A stretch of 64,000 nucleotides of DNA from Apoderus coryli (Eukaryota > Arthropoda > Insecta > Coleoptera > Attelabidae), in the NCBI GenBank assembly GCA_911728435.2, contig OU452199.1, positions 124,001 to 188,000 on the forward strand, written 5' to 3'. The translations under genes were made by a program, and so were the position numbers. Positions 34,025 to 45,264 of this stretch are shown here, piece after piece (position 1 is the first letter of the stretch; the number at the start of each line of letters is the position of its first letter). Under the pieces are notes generated by a model. It worked only from the letters and a program-made list of their open reading frames with translations. It had not been told where the DNA came from and did not search any database.

Positions 34025-36031
34025 ACATGGGCGCCGGAAGAAATTAAATTCGGGGAGGGCAAGGCGAAAAATACTAAGTAAGCAAAACAAAAGTATTATG
34101 TATATAATATGTGGCAAAATACTTATATAGTCAATCCAACTTCTTTTGAAGTTTAATTTATATATCAAGTACTCAAAATATTATATAATTAAAAAAAAAC
34201 TTAAGATAAACTGATCCTGCTCAGTTATAACATAAATTGAACATAAGTTTAATCAGAAAATAGCAGTAGAATATTCCTTCGTTTTTGCAAAAAATCGATC
34301 TATCATTTTTTTAATAAACACGTGTTTGTTCTTATTTACATGTTCTTTGTGTACGCTGAGAAGACATAATCCAGATAGTCTTTCTTCACTCATGGTAGAC
34401 CTTAACGAAGTTTTCACCCGTCTTAAGGTGCTAAACGATCATTCAATAATTGTGGCCGTTATTGGAGATAAAGCCAAAAAAATAGCAATTGCTTTTTTTG
34501 TTACTAGGGAAAAACTCACAATGTTTTTCCAATAAATCGGCGAACTCTAACTGAATATTTTCATTTTTATTTTTCTCTATCCACATTTCATCCCATGTTT
34601 CACTCTCAGTCTCTAAATTTTCTAAATCGTATACTTTGGCTATGTTAGGAATTTTTTCTATTAATTTCCTATACTCTTCTGTTACAGTTAACTCTGGATG
34701 AAACAGGCACAAAGAAAATGCAATTTCTGTTTCTTCCGAAAATCTTATCTCAATTGAGCGGATAATTCAATCTAGATATGGAATAAACAAAGAAACACGG
34801 CAATATTTCAGCAAGACTTCGTTTCGAAATTAGCTCTATAAATTTGATTTGATCCCAGTCTAGAAATTCTTAGTGGTATGTCAAATTTATCACCAACTTT
34901 TTCAGATTTTTGGAAAATTTCCTTAAAATATTTTTCAGCGTCAGATCTATGATTGTTTGGTGCAGACAAAAGTGTTTTAATATGGTTTTTTGCCGAAAGA
35001 AGATTTATTATTTTTCCTTGTAGTCCAATTTAGCACTATAATGTGAAATGATCTGGAGACAGAGTATGAATTTACAAGTCGAAACTGCAGCTAATAATTG
35101 ATTAGCTTTCGATCGTGTCTCTGTGCTGAATTCTATTGAATAACCCAAATGTTCCAAAACCCCTCTTATTTCTTCGTAATTTTCGACAAATATTCTGATG
35201 GATTTGTACTTTGAGGACCATCGTGTCTCACAAAATAATGGGATTTTAGGGACATATTTTCTTCTATATGGACTGTCACGAAAAAATTTAATAACTGTCT
35301 TGATAGAATCCGCAGTATTCTGTATATCTTGGATACGGTTTAAATCATTTACCACTAAATTTAGCCTGTGGGAAGCGCAATGAAAATATGTTGCTTTGTT
35401 ATAACTGGCGCGAATGATTTTTTGTACTCCGTTTTCATGTCCAGCCATAGTTGAACACCCATCAAACCCTAACCCCACTAACTTTTGCATATTTAATCCA
35501 TACTCTTCGCAAGTCTCCAATATTGCCGCCGATATCCTTTGTGAGTTGAGTAAAACCCAAAAATTCCTCCCTTACATTGTTTTTTTTGTCCACAAATCTA
35601 ACTCCTATAGTTGTTCAATTCCTGCAATATCGGCCGATTCATCGGCTAATAACGAAAAGCCTTCACTTACGTATACCTCCGCAACAATTTCCTCCCGTAG
35701 AATGCTTCCACATATTTTAATTAACTCATTTTGAGTTTGATGGATGTATATTTTGCGTTTTTTGCACATGTTCACAACTTACTTATATCTATTATCACCT
35801 CCCTCGCTCATATTCAAAATAATCATAAACTATTTATTCGAGAAAATAGGTAATTAACAAATATAGAATTATGTGCACCAAAACCTCCTAATTTTGTAAG
35901 TATCTAGATATCCTTAACTGCATTTATAATTTAATGATCTAATCTATGTTATATATGTTATATTTTCCTATATTTATGTGTTCCAGGGGGGGCAAGCGCC
36001 CCGTCTTGCCCCCCCCCTTCCGGCGGCCATG
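34025..36031 (-). mobile_element. hAT-type DNA transposon relic
   Basis: Short inverted ends: ACATGGGCGCCGGAAG at 34025 and, inverted, ACATGGCCGCCGGAAG ending at 36031. The flanking octamers ACCTCTAT and ACCTATAC match at 6 of 8 positions, consistent with a decayed 8-bp hAT target duplication. A transposase relic lies on the minus strand. Confidence 0.75.
34265..35760 (-). pseudogene. hAT transposase relic (ZMYM1-like / DUF4371 type)
   Basis: Minus strand: FSLLADESADIAGIEQL (catalytic-core entry), VREEFLGF after a frameshift, then the best block METCEEYGLNMQKLVGLGFD, GCSTMAGHENGVQKI and YFHCASHRLNLVVNDLN, the conserved core of this group. It passes CETRWSSKYKSI and an acidic linker, and ends in the hAT dimerisation region SFSTLRRVKTSLRSTM with LSGLCLLSVHK at about 34350, reached only after another shift and a stop. 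Several lesions; no intact product. Related host genes with this domain exist, but the inverted ends support a transposon. Confidence 0.8.
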
Positions 36032-37535
36032 TACCTATACACTCCATGTCCGATATGATTTCTTCAGAATTTTCGCTTCCAACAACAAGTTATAAAATAA
36101 TAAAGCTAATATAATGATAATTATAATAATTATCCGCCTTGAAAGCTCATATTTGCGTTGGACCCTACACCCCATTAACGGTTTAATTAAAACCATTTTA
36201 GCCTAGCCTTAGAAATTCATTTAATTGACTTTCAAACAAAGTTTTAATCAATCTTGTCGGCGAGTGGCGCGACGCGATGTCCAATAATAAAGTAGAGGGG
36301 TTTTGAGACGCAACAGCAGCAGAATGAAAAAGCAGTTTAATAAAAGCCACCAAAAGGAAGGAGGTGACGATGAAGTTTGCCAATATTGAAGCATTAATTA
36401 GAGGAAATGGGTGTCATTAATAAGATTTTTGCGTTTTTCGGAAAAAAGCTGTAACGAAGCTATTTAAGTTTTATAAATTAAATAAAAACTGTTTAATACT
36501 TTTAGAAGAATTGTTTAATGCTATTTGTTATTTTTTCAGTCGATTTTACATATCTATTATAACCTGAAAATGAAAGTATGAATCCCAAAAATCGATTTTA
36601 CATCTTTTTAAAATTTACAACTTAAACATAAACTTACGAATAATCTACTTTAATCTAACAGAACATATTGAGAGCAATGGAACAGCCAAGAACATGGATG
36701 AGCTAGGCACAGCAGCATACATTCAAATAGGGATCATGTATTTATTATTCTCTTTATTAATTATTATAATGTGTGTTTATAATATGTTATTTTATAAAAT
36801 TTAAAATTCCACTGTCTGAATGAACTTTACTAATGCAACTTTAAACCTTATCCTAACAAATCATATATCAAATATTTATCTGGCTTCAGATATAACATGG
36901 CTTAAATTTCCGTACATCTCCGGAAGCAGAATATATGAAAAACTTTATATCATAAATACTATTATCTGTTTAACTTCACAACTTTCCATAATCCATCACA
37001 CAGCTCTTCTAACATAAAACTTTAAAGTTCCTAACAATAATAATCATTCAACCCGTACAACTCGTAATATTGTATTTATTGTGTAGCTTATTTTGCGCAT
37101 GAAATGACATCTGTTTAATTTTTAGAAACTTTGAAGTACGTATAGAAAACATTGTTGCACGGTTACGCAACTCCTCATCTCAACTTGCAAATGAAATTCT
37201 GTATTGATTTTGCAAACTTTCATTCAACTACCACATACGCGAGGGCGCTGTTATTCTCCACCAAAATATTCCTGTAAAACGGTTGGTTCTGCTAACTGCT
37301 ACTTCCACAGCATGTGTTGCTATATCGCGTTTCCATAGTTACTTGTAATCTGCAGCAGAGTATGCTGCCATTGGCAACAGGATGCAGTTGAGCCCGTGCA
37401 ATAAACACAAACAAATGATTTTTTTTCAGGGATTCTGCTGTTTTTTATTTTGTAATTTATTACTTTGCTTCCATATTGTGATAGATTAATGATGATGAGT
37501 ATCTATTTAAAATTATCTTTCTTCAGTCAGTCATT
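36032..37535. other. Intergenic, nothing recognised
   Basis: AT-rich overall, with no open frame of interest and no structured repeat seen. Confidence 0.4.
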
Positions 37536-37539
37536 TAGT

Positions 37540-38640
37540 AATCAAATTGATCTGATGTGTTGTATCTGGATTTTGAGAAAGCGTGCGACAGAGTGCCATT
37601 TGCTCGTTTGTTGCTGAAATTGGAGCATTACAGCGTGCGGGGGGCACTCCTGAGGTGGATTGAGATGTTTCTTACAAAAAGAATTTTCCAAGTTAGAGCG
37701 AATGGTGCATTGTCCGCTAAATTGCCGGTCTTGACTGGTGTCCCGTAGGGGTCCATTGTTTTTTCTGGCATATATATCAGACTTAACAAGAACCATTACG
37801 AGCTTCTTTGCTGATGACACCAAATTGTTTTGTAACCCACTGCGAGACGATAATGGATTCCAGATCGACATTGATAGGGTAGTGTCCTGGTCGGCGATTT
37901 GGTTGATGAACTTGAATTTGGAGAAGTGTCAGGTACTACACATCGGAGCTAATAATCCCAGGACTCCATATTTCATCAATGGAAATGCCGTTAAATCTGT
38001 AAATCAGCAGAAGGATCTTGGTGTCATAGTAACAGCGGATTTGAAGTGGCAGGTCCATATTTCCGCCACAGTGAAGAAAGCTAATAGACTGTGGTATCTG
38101 ATACAGAGAGCTTTCAAATCAATATCAAACTCTCTAATATTGGAATTGTATAAATCGTATGTCAGACCACTACTACTACTTCATTAAGGACATAGAGGCA
38201 TTGGAAATGGTTCAGAGGAGATTCACTAAGCTACATCATGCACTTAGCCATATACCATATGAGGAGCGATTGAGGCTTTTAAATTTGACATGTTGATCGA
38301 CGACAACGAGGCGATTTAATTCAAACATACAAGATACTTAGTGGCTACTATTCGGTGAATCTCGATGTATTTAATCCTGCTAGAAATCCTAATCTGCGTG
38401 GCAATAGTAAGAAACTTGACAAGGAGAGATGTGCTAGACTTCCTCGGAAGAATTTTATAACAAACAGAGTTGTATATGCATGGAATTCATTACCTGAAAA
38501 GGTGATAATGGCGCAAACGGTTGACAGCTTTAAGAAAAGGCTGGACAATTTCATGGAGGACCATGGCGATCAGTTGTCCACTACTCGCTATAGAAGATGA
38601 GAGAGGATGACATCAATATTTCAAAAGCCTCAAATTAGGA
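37540..38640 (+). pseudogene. CR1-like LINE fragment with FADD motif
   Basis: YLDFEKACDRVPFARLLLKL is motif A and LTGVP-stop-GS the damaged motif B (Gln codon now TAG, with a small deletion shifting the frame). SFFADDTKLF keeps the catalytic ADD; NLEKCQVLHIG and QKDLGVIVTADLKW follow. The palm and thumb continue to SYVRPLLLLH, where a break occurs at 38187. The C-terminal block (FNPARNPNLRG, NRVVYAWNSLPEKVIMAQTV) resumes at 38355-38600. 5'-truncated, no endonuclease. It differs in sequence from the other LINEs here. Confidence 0.8.
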
Positions 38641-39255
38641 ACTGAGCAACAGTTTCAACGGTAACGTTTACTGTTTTATGACTAATAATAATCATAAATC
38701 TCAAAGTTATCTCTTTTTGGTGTTTTGTTACTCCTCGGGTTTAGATTATCTTTTCTTCAGTTCCATCCCCAGAAAGACATTTTGTTCGCTCCTTTTTCTA
38801 TTATCTATAGGATGCAAGGGTTTGGGTTTACAACCCGAAGATTTGTCTGTACACTATCAAAGCTTTTGTTGCTTTGCTTGCGATTATTTCATCCTGCTTG
38901 TTACAATGAAATTTACTATTTAGGGTAATTCTTAGATAAGTGACTTCAGGACAATAATTATTGATCTGTGTTGGAGGCTTTTTTTCGGGTATATTTGTTC
39001 AAGTGCTATAAGATTACTCCAATGGGATATCTATTATTATAAGCGGTCCTCCATAAATTCAAAAAACAAATAATTATCAGAAAAAAACACAAATTTGTAT
39101 ACAAAATAGTGTCTTTAACGTCTGTAAATTCATATTGATATATGCACAGAAAAAAAGGATTCGTAAATTTGCACATCCTGTCATTGTTTAAATTTACGTG
39201 TACCTATCAATTAGTTTACACATTTGGTGTAAAATAACTATTTGAATAGGTAATG
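38641..39255. other. Intergenic, nothing recognised
   Basis: No feature supported. Confidence 0.45.
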
Positions 39256-40252
39256 TATGCCTTCCTATAGACTCCGATATTCAACTGTCAATTCAAGGAA
39301 TCGGCATTCAGGTGTCCGATCGGGCTAAGAGTTTGGAACTTGTTATTGATAGTGGACTCAGATTTTCACAGCACATAACAAGTAAAATACAGATAGGTTT
39401 CGCTAAGCTAAAGAACATCTACGGTGTCAAACATCTGCTCTCTGTTGATTTGAAAAAGTTATTGTGCGAGTCGCTAGTGCTATCACGCATGAATTACTGT
39501 GATTATGTACTTATATGGCCCATGTCTCACAAAGATTGATTCTGGACGTGTTCAGCGGCTCCAGAACTCATGTTTGCGCTTAATTTTTGGGATAAGAAAA
39601 TACGATCGAATCTCTTACACCCTGTCCACCATCAAACGGCTTAATATGGCCAATAGAAGAAAGTTACAATCGTTGGTCCTTTTGCACAAAATTATTTTAT
39701 CTAAAACTCCGCCATATTTGTTTCAAAGGATTACCTACCGCACTGATGTTCACAATGTGAACGTCCGACGCAAGGATATAATTACTGTTCCGCAGCATCG
39801 AGCAAACAGGTTTCGGAGGTCCTTCAGCTATAACATGGCCAAGCTATATACTGAAATTGATCCCGATTTTAAAGCCTTCCCTAATGCAAAATTTAAAAGA
39901 CTCCTATACAAAAAATTGTTTGCTGAGCAGGTACGGCTATTTGACCGTAATTATTTGTGCTTGGGAAGCAGTTTGAGTTTGATTATACAATTATAGTCTA
40001 AATTTTTATGATTATTATTTTTGTAGTTTATTATTATCTTCTTTCTATGTTTTTTAATATTTTTTTTTATTTGTATATTAGGTATACTAGGTCCTTGCTG
40101 AAAATCAGCTTTGCTGAGCTTGAACCTTTTGGCATTTCTCTTTTACTTAAATGGGATTGTATCTTTTTTAAAATAAGACTGCATATTAATTATTATTTTT
40201 TTGTTGTTGTACTCAAATCATGCCAATAAATTAATTTATTATTATTATTATT
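39256..40252 (+). pseudogene. LINE 3' fragment with (ATT)n tail
   Basis: Begins after the catalytic motif: IGIQVSDRAKSLELVIDSGL, LSRMNYCDYVLIWP, a one-base shift near 39535, then GRVQRLQNSCLRLIFGIRKY and PPYLFQRITYRTDVHNVNVR with TVPQHRANRF. The frame stops at 39996. The tail reaches AATAAATTAATT and ATT repeats ending about 40252. 5'-truncated by more than three quarters. Same family as 1-515, 21362-22530 and 43263-44270. Confidence 0.82.
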
Positions 40253-40709
40253 AAATATTGTGTAAATAAATTTGCCGGCATTTTTTTCAGTGTGTAAAAT
40301 AAAGTTTATTTAGTACTTATAAATATTTATAACACACTAAATACTGTAAATTGTTTGTCCATTAATCCTCAGCTTAATATAGCAAATATAGATTCGCACA
40401 ACTGGACTTCTAATACTCACGGAAATATATTGACATTTCGATTAAATTTCAAACCCGGAAGGAGGTTAACAAACAAATAAATCGAATCGAAATCCGATGT
40501 ATCTATACCAGATATATTGTGTATGTCAAAAACAGTGATTATTGCTATATAGACCTACAGAATATTAACTACTATATATTGAGAGTTATCGTGTTCAATT
40601 GTTTTGTCCAAAATGAGAAATTTTTAATAAAAATGCAAAATTAATGTTTAAACTAGTAGGTATTTTAAAAAAAATTATTTGTGAAATAGAATATTGTGTG
40701 TATGTGATA
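40253..40709. other. Intergenic, nothing recognised
   Basis: AT-rich, no feature. Confidence 0.45.
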
Positions 40710-41967
40710 TATTAGTCAGTTTTGATGTTGAGTCTCTGTTCACCAAAGTCCCAATTCCAGACACGCTAACCATCATCAGTGACATCATCGCAGATAACAA
40801 TATGAGCTCAGACATACTAACACTCATAGAAAAGTGCCTCACCTCAACTTATTTCATGTTCAACGACCAAATATTCGAGCAAATTTCCGGCGCTGCCTTG
40901 GGATCTCCACTTTCTCCAGTCATCGCAGATATATTCATGGAAAATTTCGAAGACCAAGCAATAAGTTCTTACCCACTTAAACCAAAAATATGGAAAAGAT
41001 ATGTTGACGACATTTTTATAATCTGGCCTCATGGACGAGACACTATTCAGGATTTTCTTACCCATGTAAACTCTATACATTCTAGTATCCGATTAACTAT
41101 AGAAATTGAAGAAAACAACAAGTTGCCTTTTCTAGACCTTCTTATAAGCGGTAAACCAGACATGACTTTAGGTTATTCAGTGTATAGGAAGCCAACACAC
41201 ACTGATAGATATCTCAACGCAGACTCACATCATCATCCAAGGCAGAAATCATCCGTAATAAATTCATTAGTTCATCGTGCATTTTCTCTATCACAACCAG
41301 AATCGCTTGAATCAGAACTATCACATCTCACATCTGTTCTACTATCCAATAACTATAAATTAAAAGATATCCAACGATCGATAAGGAAATATAAATCACC
41401 TATTTCAAATAGAAATAACAGTAGCGAGTCTCAGCCTCCAGTTGCTCAGGTAGTTCTTCCGTATGTACAAGGCACAACTGATCGCATCTCAAAAATCTTG
41501 AAATCGAATCTAGATTCGCAACATGTTCGAAATTATCTGCTTATTTAAGACCAATAAAGGATCGAATACCTCTAGAGGCATCAGGCGTATATACGGTACC
41601 ATGCTCATGTGGTATAGAATACATTGGAGAAACAGGAAGAAAAGTTTCAACACTACTGAAAGAACATGAAAGATCGGTCAGACTTCGAAATATAACTTCA
41701 TCAGCACTCGCCGAACATTTTGTCGAAACCGGACATAAAATCTTATTTCAGAATTCTAAGTTAATAGTAAATACACCGTTCTACTATCAAAGAAAAATAC
41801 GGGAGGCAATAGAAATTTTCAAACAACCAATAAACTTAAACCGTGATAGGGGTTTATATCTTTCACCCATATGGCACGCAGTCATCAAGAACCCAACCCC
41901 ACCCCTACCAACACCGACCAATCACGAAGCGACAAGCAAGGCACAGACCGATGGCACCACTATATAA
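40710..41967 (+). pseudogene. Penelope-like element: reverse transcriptase plus GIY-YIG endonuclease
   Basis: RT part 40710-41548: SFDVESLFTKVPI (motif A), GAALGSPLSPVIADIFMENF (motif B), KRYVDDIFIIW (catalytic YVDD, intact), NKLPFLDLLI and YSVYRKPTHTDRYLNADSHH. This set is characteristic of Penelope-like retroelements, not LINEs. A single-base shift near 41520 moves the frame. The next block reads GVYTVPCSCGIEYIGETGRK then LLKEHERSVRL, a GIY-YIG nuclease domain with the CSCG insertion usual for this group, to a stop at 41967. The N-terminus is missing (truncation at about 40710). Apart from that and the one shift, both catalytic domains look well preserved. A hammerhead-like motif lies 57 bp downstream. 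Confidence 0.9.
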
Positions 41968-42023
41968 GGATATGTACACAGCAAAAGAATTTAGTTTCAG
42001 TTTAACCGCGTTTACGTGAAGTT

Positions 42024-42063
42024 GCTCTGAAGAAGCTGACAGGATGATCAGCGAAACGTTAGC
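42024..42063 (+). ncRNA. Hammerhead-like motif downstream of the Penelope-like ORF
   Basis: GCT, CTGAAGA, an extra A, GCTGA, an 8-nt loop, TCAGC, GAAAC, GTT, AGC. Stem II is a perfect 5 bp, stem I 3 bp, and the possible cleavage triplet is GUU. CTGAAGA departs from the CUGAUGA core at one position, so catalysis is doubtful. Placement in the terminal region fits the known link between hammerheads and Penelope-like elements. Confidence 0.45.
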
Positions 42064-43130
42064 TAGTTTAAATTTGACGCAGGATTTATCCAGAAGTATA
42101 GTTTCAGTAGAATATTGTCCAACGAGCCATGGCGATGGACGATGGAAAATGGTCATATTGATGAACTTCGCTATAATTATTAAAATAATAATAAACAGTT
42201 TATTTGCAGTCATATACAAAGAAAAATTTACAATGCATAACGTGTAAACATAATAAAAACGTAATCACAATTACAATATAGCAACCGTAATCATAACTAA
42301 AGCCAAAAAATAACTGCAAAAGGGGTTAGAAGGCAGTAAAACTGCTTTTGATATTCTAACCCATACGGAAAAATTCACACTTTATACTACTAGATCTATA
42401 ACAGTTCCCGAAAACTTACAATTAACTAAATCAATTTGAACTGCAATGAATACAATGAAAAAAAAAACAAACAAAATTAAAATTAAATTAAATTTGAAAT
42501 CATAACCACTACACAATATGAAAATTAAACTAAATCACCTTTTCATCGAACATCAAATTAAATAAATTAATATACCCTTAAACAACAAATGTAAAGACAT
42601 TAAACATGGACTTCACATACAACAAATTACCCTTCTCAACACCTTACCAAACCTCCCAATTAATTCATTTAAATTAAACCTCCTTTATATACTCACCTCA
42701 TATGACTTCCTCACCTCACTTCACTTCACCTAAAACACCAAATGTGTAACTTTGGCTGAAACCTAATAACAGATATACAACTATCTTCATCTCGCCACTC
42801 GACATTTTGTCGTCTTGTCCAATTTGTAGACATTAAAACCACACTGGTGGAATCTTACCAGCTTTTCAAAATATTACAATTAAACATGAAGAAAAAAGAA
42901 AAGTACAAAGAAACACAAGTTGAAATAATGTACAAATGTTAATGTTTTAAAAACCAATTTATTTTCATTATGCTTAATTTTTAAAAAACCACTTTCCATA
43001 AAATGGTAAGACTCCAACTGATTTAATAATATTACATCATATTCTAATTTAAGTCATTATTTTACAGACATTATATAAACGTTTAAATTGAAAATCAATG
43101 TGAAAATACCCTACATTAAGTTCATATGAA
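42064..43130. other. Possible Penelope terminal sequence, then AT-rich DNA
   Basis: The first ~100 bp may still be element sequence. The remainder is AT-rich with nothing recognised. Confidence 0.35.
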
Positions 43131-43262
43131 GTTTAACCCCCTCATCTAACCGCATTATATAAGGTTCCTTAGCCACTGATGATGGACGTTGTAGTCCGAA
43201 ACATGTCTGGCAAATTATAACGGTTTCAACGTGTATATAAAGATTTTTTGTGGAGTAGACGT
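43131..43262 (+). repeat. Isolated Penelope-type terminal fragment
   Basis: It shares with the 3653-3799 foldback arm the order: TATA-rich lead, hammerhead-like motif, 50-60 bp, then AAAGATTTTTTGTGGAGTAG. No coding sequence is attached, and the next feature downstream is the 3' end of a minus-strand LINE. Confidence 0.6.
43172..43211 (+). ncRNA. Hammerhead-ribozyme-like motif
   Basis: GCCA, CTGATGA, T, GGAC, GTTGTA, GTCC, GAAAC, ATGTC, TGGC. The cores are intact, stem II is 4 bp with a sequence different from the 3.5-kb copies, stem I is GCCA/TGGC, and the cleavage triplet is the preferred GUC. The palindromic ACATGT stem III would suit a dimer. The extra T before stem II is shared with the other copies. 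Confidence 0.65.
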
Positions 43263-44270
43263 CTTTTATTCAAACAATAAATTTAATAGTTTTCTTCTAA
43301 GAAGTACACGAAACGTTGTTATTTTAGAAGTCTTAAAATTGTGAGGATTTCCATTGTAGATGCTATAGACGTTATAGAAAAAGGATCGCTCGAATAACAA
43401 GGTGCAATAAACCCTTAAACCTCAGATTAAGATTGTGTACATCAGACCTAAACCTAATCTTTTCAAACAAATATGGTGGATGCCCGTCAAGAAGTAAATT
43501 GTGATAAAAGTATGTAGCATGATGAAACCGTCTATCTTTCATAGAAAGCCATTTTGCACTAACCAATTTGTGGCTTATTGGATCATATTTTCTAATTCCG
43601 TATACATACCTTAAACAGGACTTTTGTACACGCTGAATACGATCTTGATCTGACTTCAACGAACAAGGACCATACACAATATCACAATAATTGAAGTTAC
43701 TTAGCACAAGAGTGTCTGTTAATTTTATTTTTAAATGTGTTGTAAGACAACAACATTTTCAATGTAGAATATGCTTTACTTATACATTTAGTTATGTGAC
43801 CCGTAAAGCGCAGATCCGTGTCCATTTCAACCCCTAAATTCCTCGCTGACTGACAAAATGCGATGGGTGTACCATCAATGTCAACCCTAAGACCCTGTTC
43901 CACGAATGCCCTGCTTCTACCAAAAGCCAATATCTTTGTCTTAGATGGATTAATTTTTAATTGGTGTGCACTGGACCAAGTTATAAGAGAAGTTAAGTCT
44001 TGTTTTATTTGATTTGAAGCAACAGAGATATCTTCAGGATTAAATGAAAATCTCAGCTGACTGTCATCAGCGTACATATAGGGACTACAAAAATTAAGAC
44101 AGCTTGGAAGGTTGGATGTATATATACAGAAAAGCAGAGGTCCCAATACTGATAACTGAGGTACACCACAAGCTATCTTCCATTAAGGGTTTCAACAAAT
44201 TGACGACGACCCTGCAAATAACTCTAAAAAATTTTTGAACCAATTGATAATATTCCTAAAGCATTAAAAC
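43263..44270 (-). pseudogene. LINE reverse transcriptase fragment with intact YADD
   Basis: Minus strand. From about 44270: IINWFKNFLELFAGSS, ACGVPQ then SVLGPLLFCIYTSNLPS (motif B), YMYADDSQLRF (catalytic, intact), HQLKINPSKTKILAFGRSRA and ARNLGVEMDTDLRFTGHI. A frameshift at about 43700 leads to LSNFNYCDIVYGPC, RIQRVQKSCLRYVYGIRKYD and FRSDVHNLNLRFKGLL. A further shift at about 43390 restores LFERSFFYNVYSIYNG. No endonuclease and no RT motif A. Same family as 39256-40252. Confidence 0.83.
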
Positions 44271-45264
44271 TTTCTTAAAATAAAAATTAAGTTTGAAAGA
44301 CACATTGGTTCTGACTCTGGCTCTAAGTATGAGAATGTTCACGAGTTATTGCCTTTTGTACGCTGACGCACACAGTTTTCAAATTTAAACCAAATGTTTG
44401 GTGTAGGTCAACCATGTAAGTACTTAAACTTTCCATTGAAAACAAGAACAGCTGACACCTAACAACGATAAGTGTCGGCAATGACCACAATATATAAATA
44501 GTTGCCCTCGTATGTACCTAATGCAATTTTTATTTTCGAATCAGTGTAGACTTTTACTTATATAAACGAAATGGTATATATGTAAGTATTGTAAAAGATT
44601 TCCCTCTGTGGAATCCTCTAAGAACGACATTCAATTTCGTTTATATGATGACAAATTTGCAAGCTATTGTCACATTGTGTTCCAGGCAACAAACAGTAAA
44701 CAAAAGCTTGAGTTGGAAACACTGCAATAAAGAAAAAGCAAAAAAAAAAAGCTTTGGCGACAAAGCAAAGACATAAAGCTCGGTAAGCAAAAAGAAAAGA
44801 AAAATTGAATGCGATAGAGCTACTTATATTTCATTTTTAATATACTGAATTAGGTACTTATTAGTATTATGGATCCGCAAACTGTTTAGCTAATACAATT
44901 TCATGGTCTTACCACAAAATTAGGGATTATCATCTGGCAAACCTCCATGCATATTATAGTAGGTCCTATATTTGCTCCAGTTTAAATCTCATTATGAATT
45001 CTAATGTGGTGGGGGGGTCTGCTGTGCACACTTCGTTAGACGAGGTCATTTTTAACACTGGATAAACTCAGAAACTATTTCAATTTTGTTATATAACTCA
45101 TTATTATAACAAGTTAATTAGAGAATTAACGAAAGAGAAACATTTCCTAATTAATCTGTTTGTATTCTCCAAAATTAACAGCAAGTTATTTTGGTTTTTC
45201 CTTACGACCACACCGCAAAGGATGTATAATATTTATCTTAACTCAAAATCCTTAATTTCATATT
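44271..45264. other. Intergenic, nothing recognised
   Basis: AT-rich; contains a short G run at about 45010. No feature supported. Confidence 0.45.

Noticed and set aside
35198..35734. Plus-strand frames over the hAT relic
   Set aside because: Antisense shadows of the transposase core.
36198..36383. 61-codon frame in the GCGACGCGATG region as a host exon
   Set aside because: No good splice sites and no protein-like pattern beyond a short GC patch.
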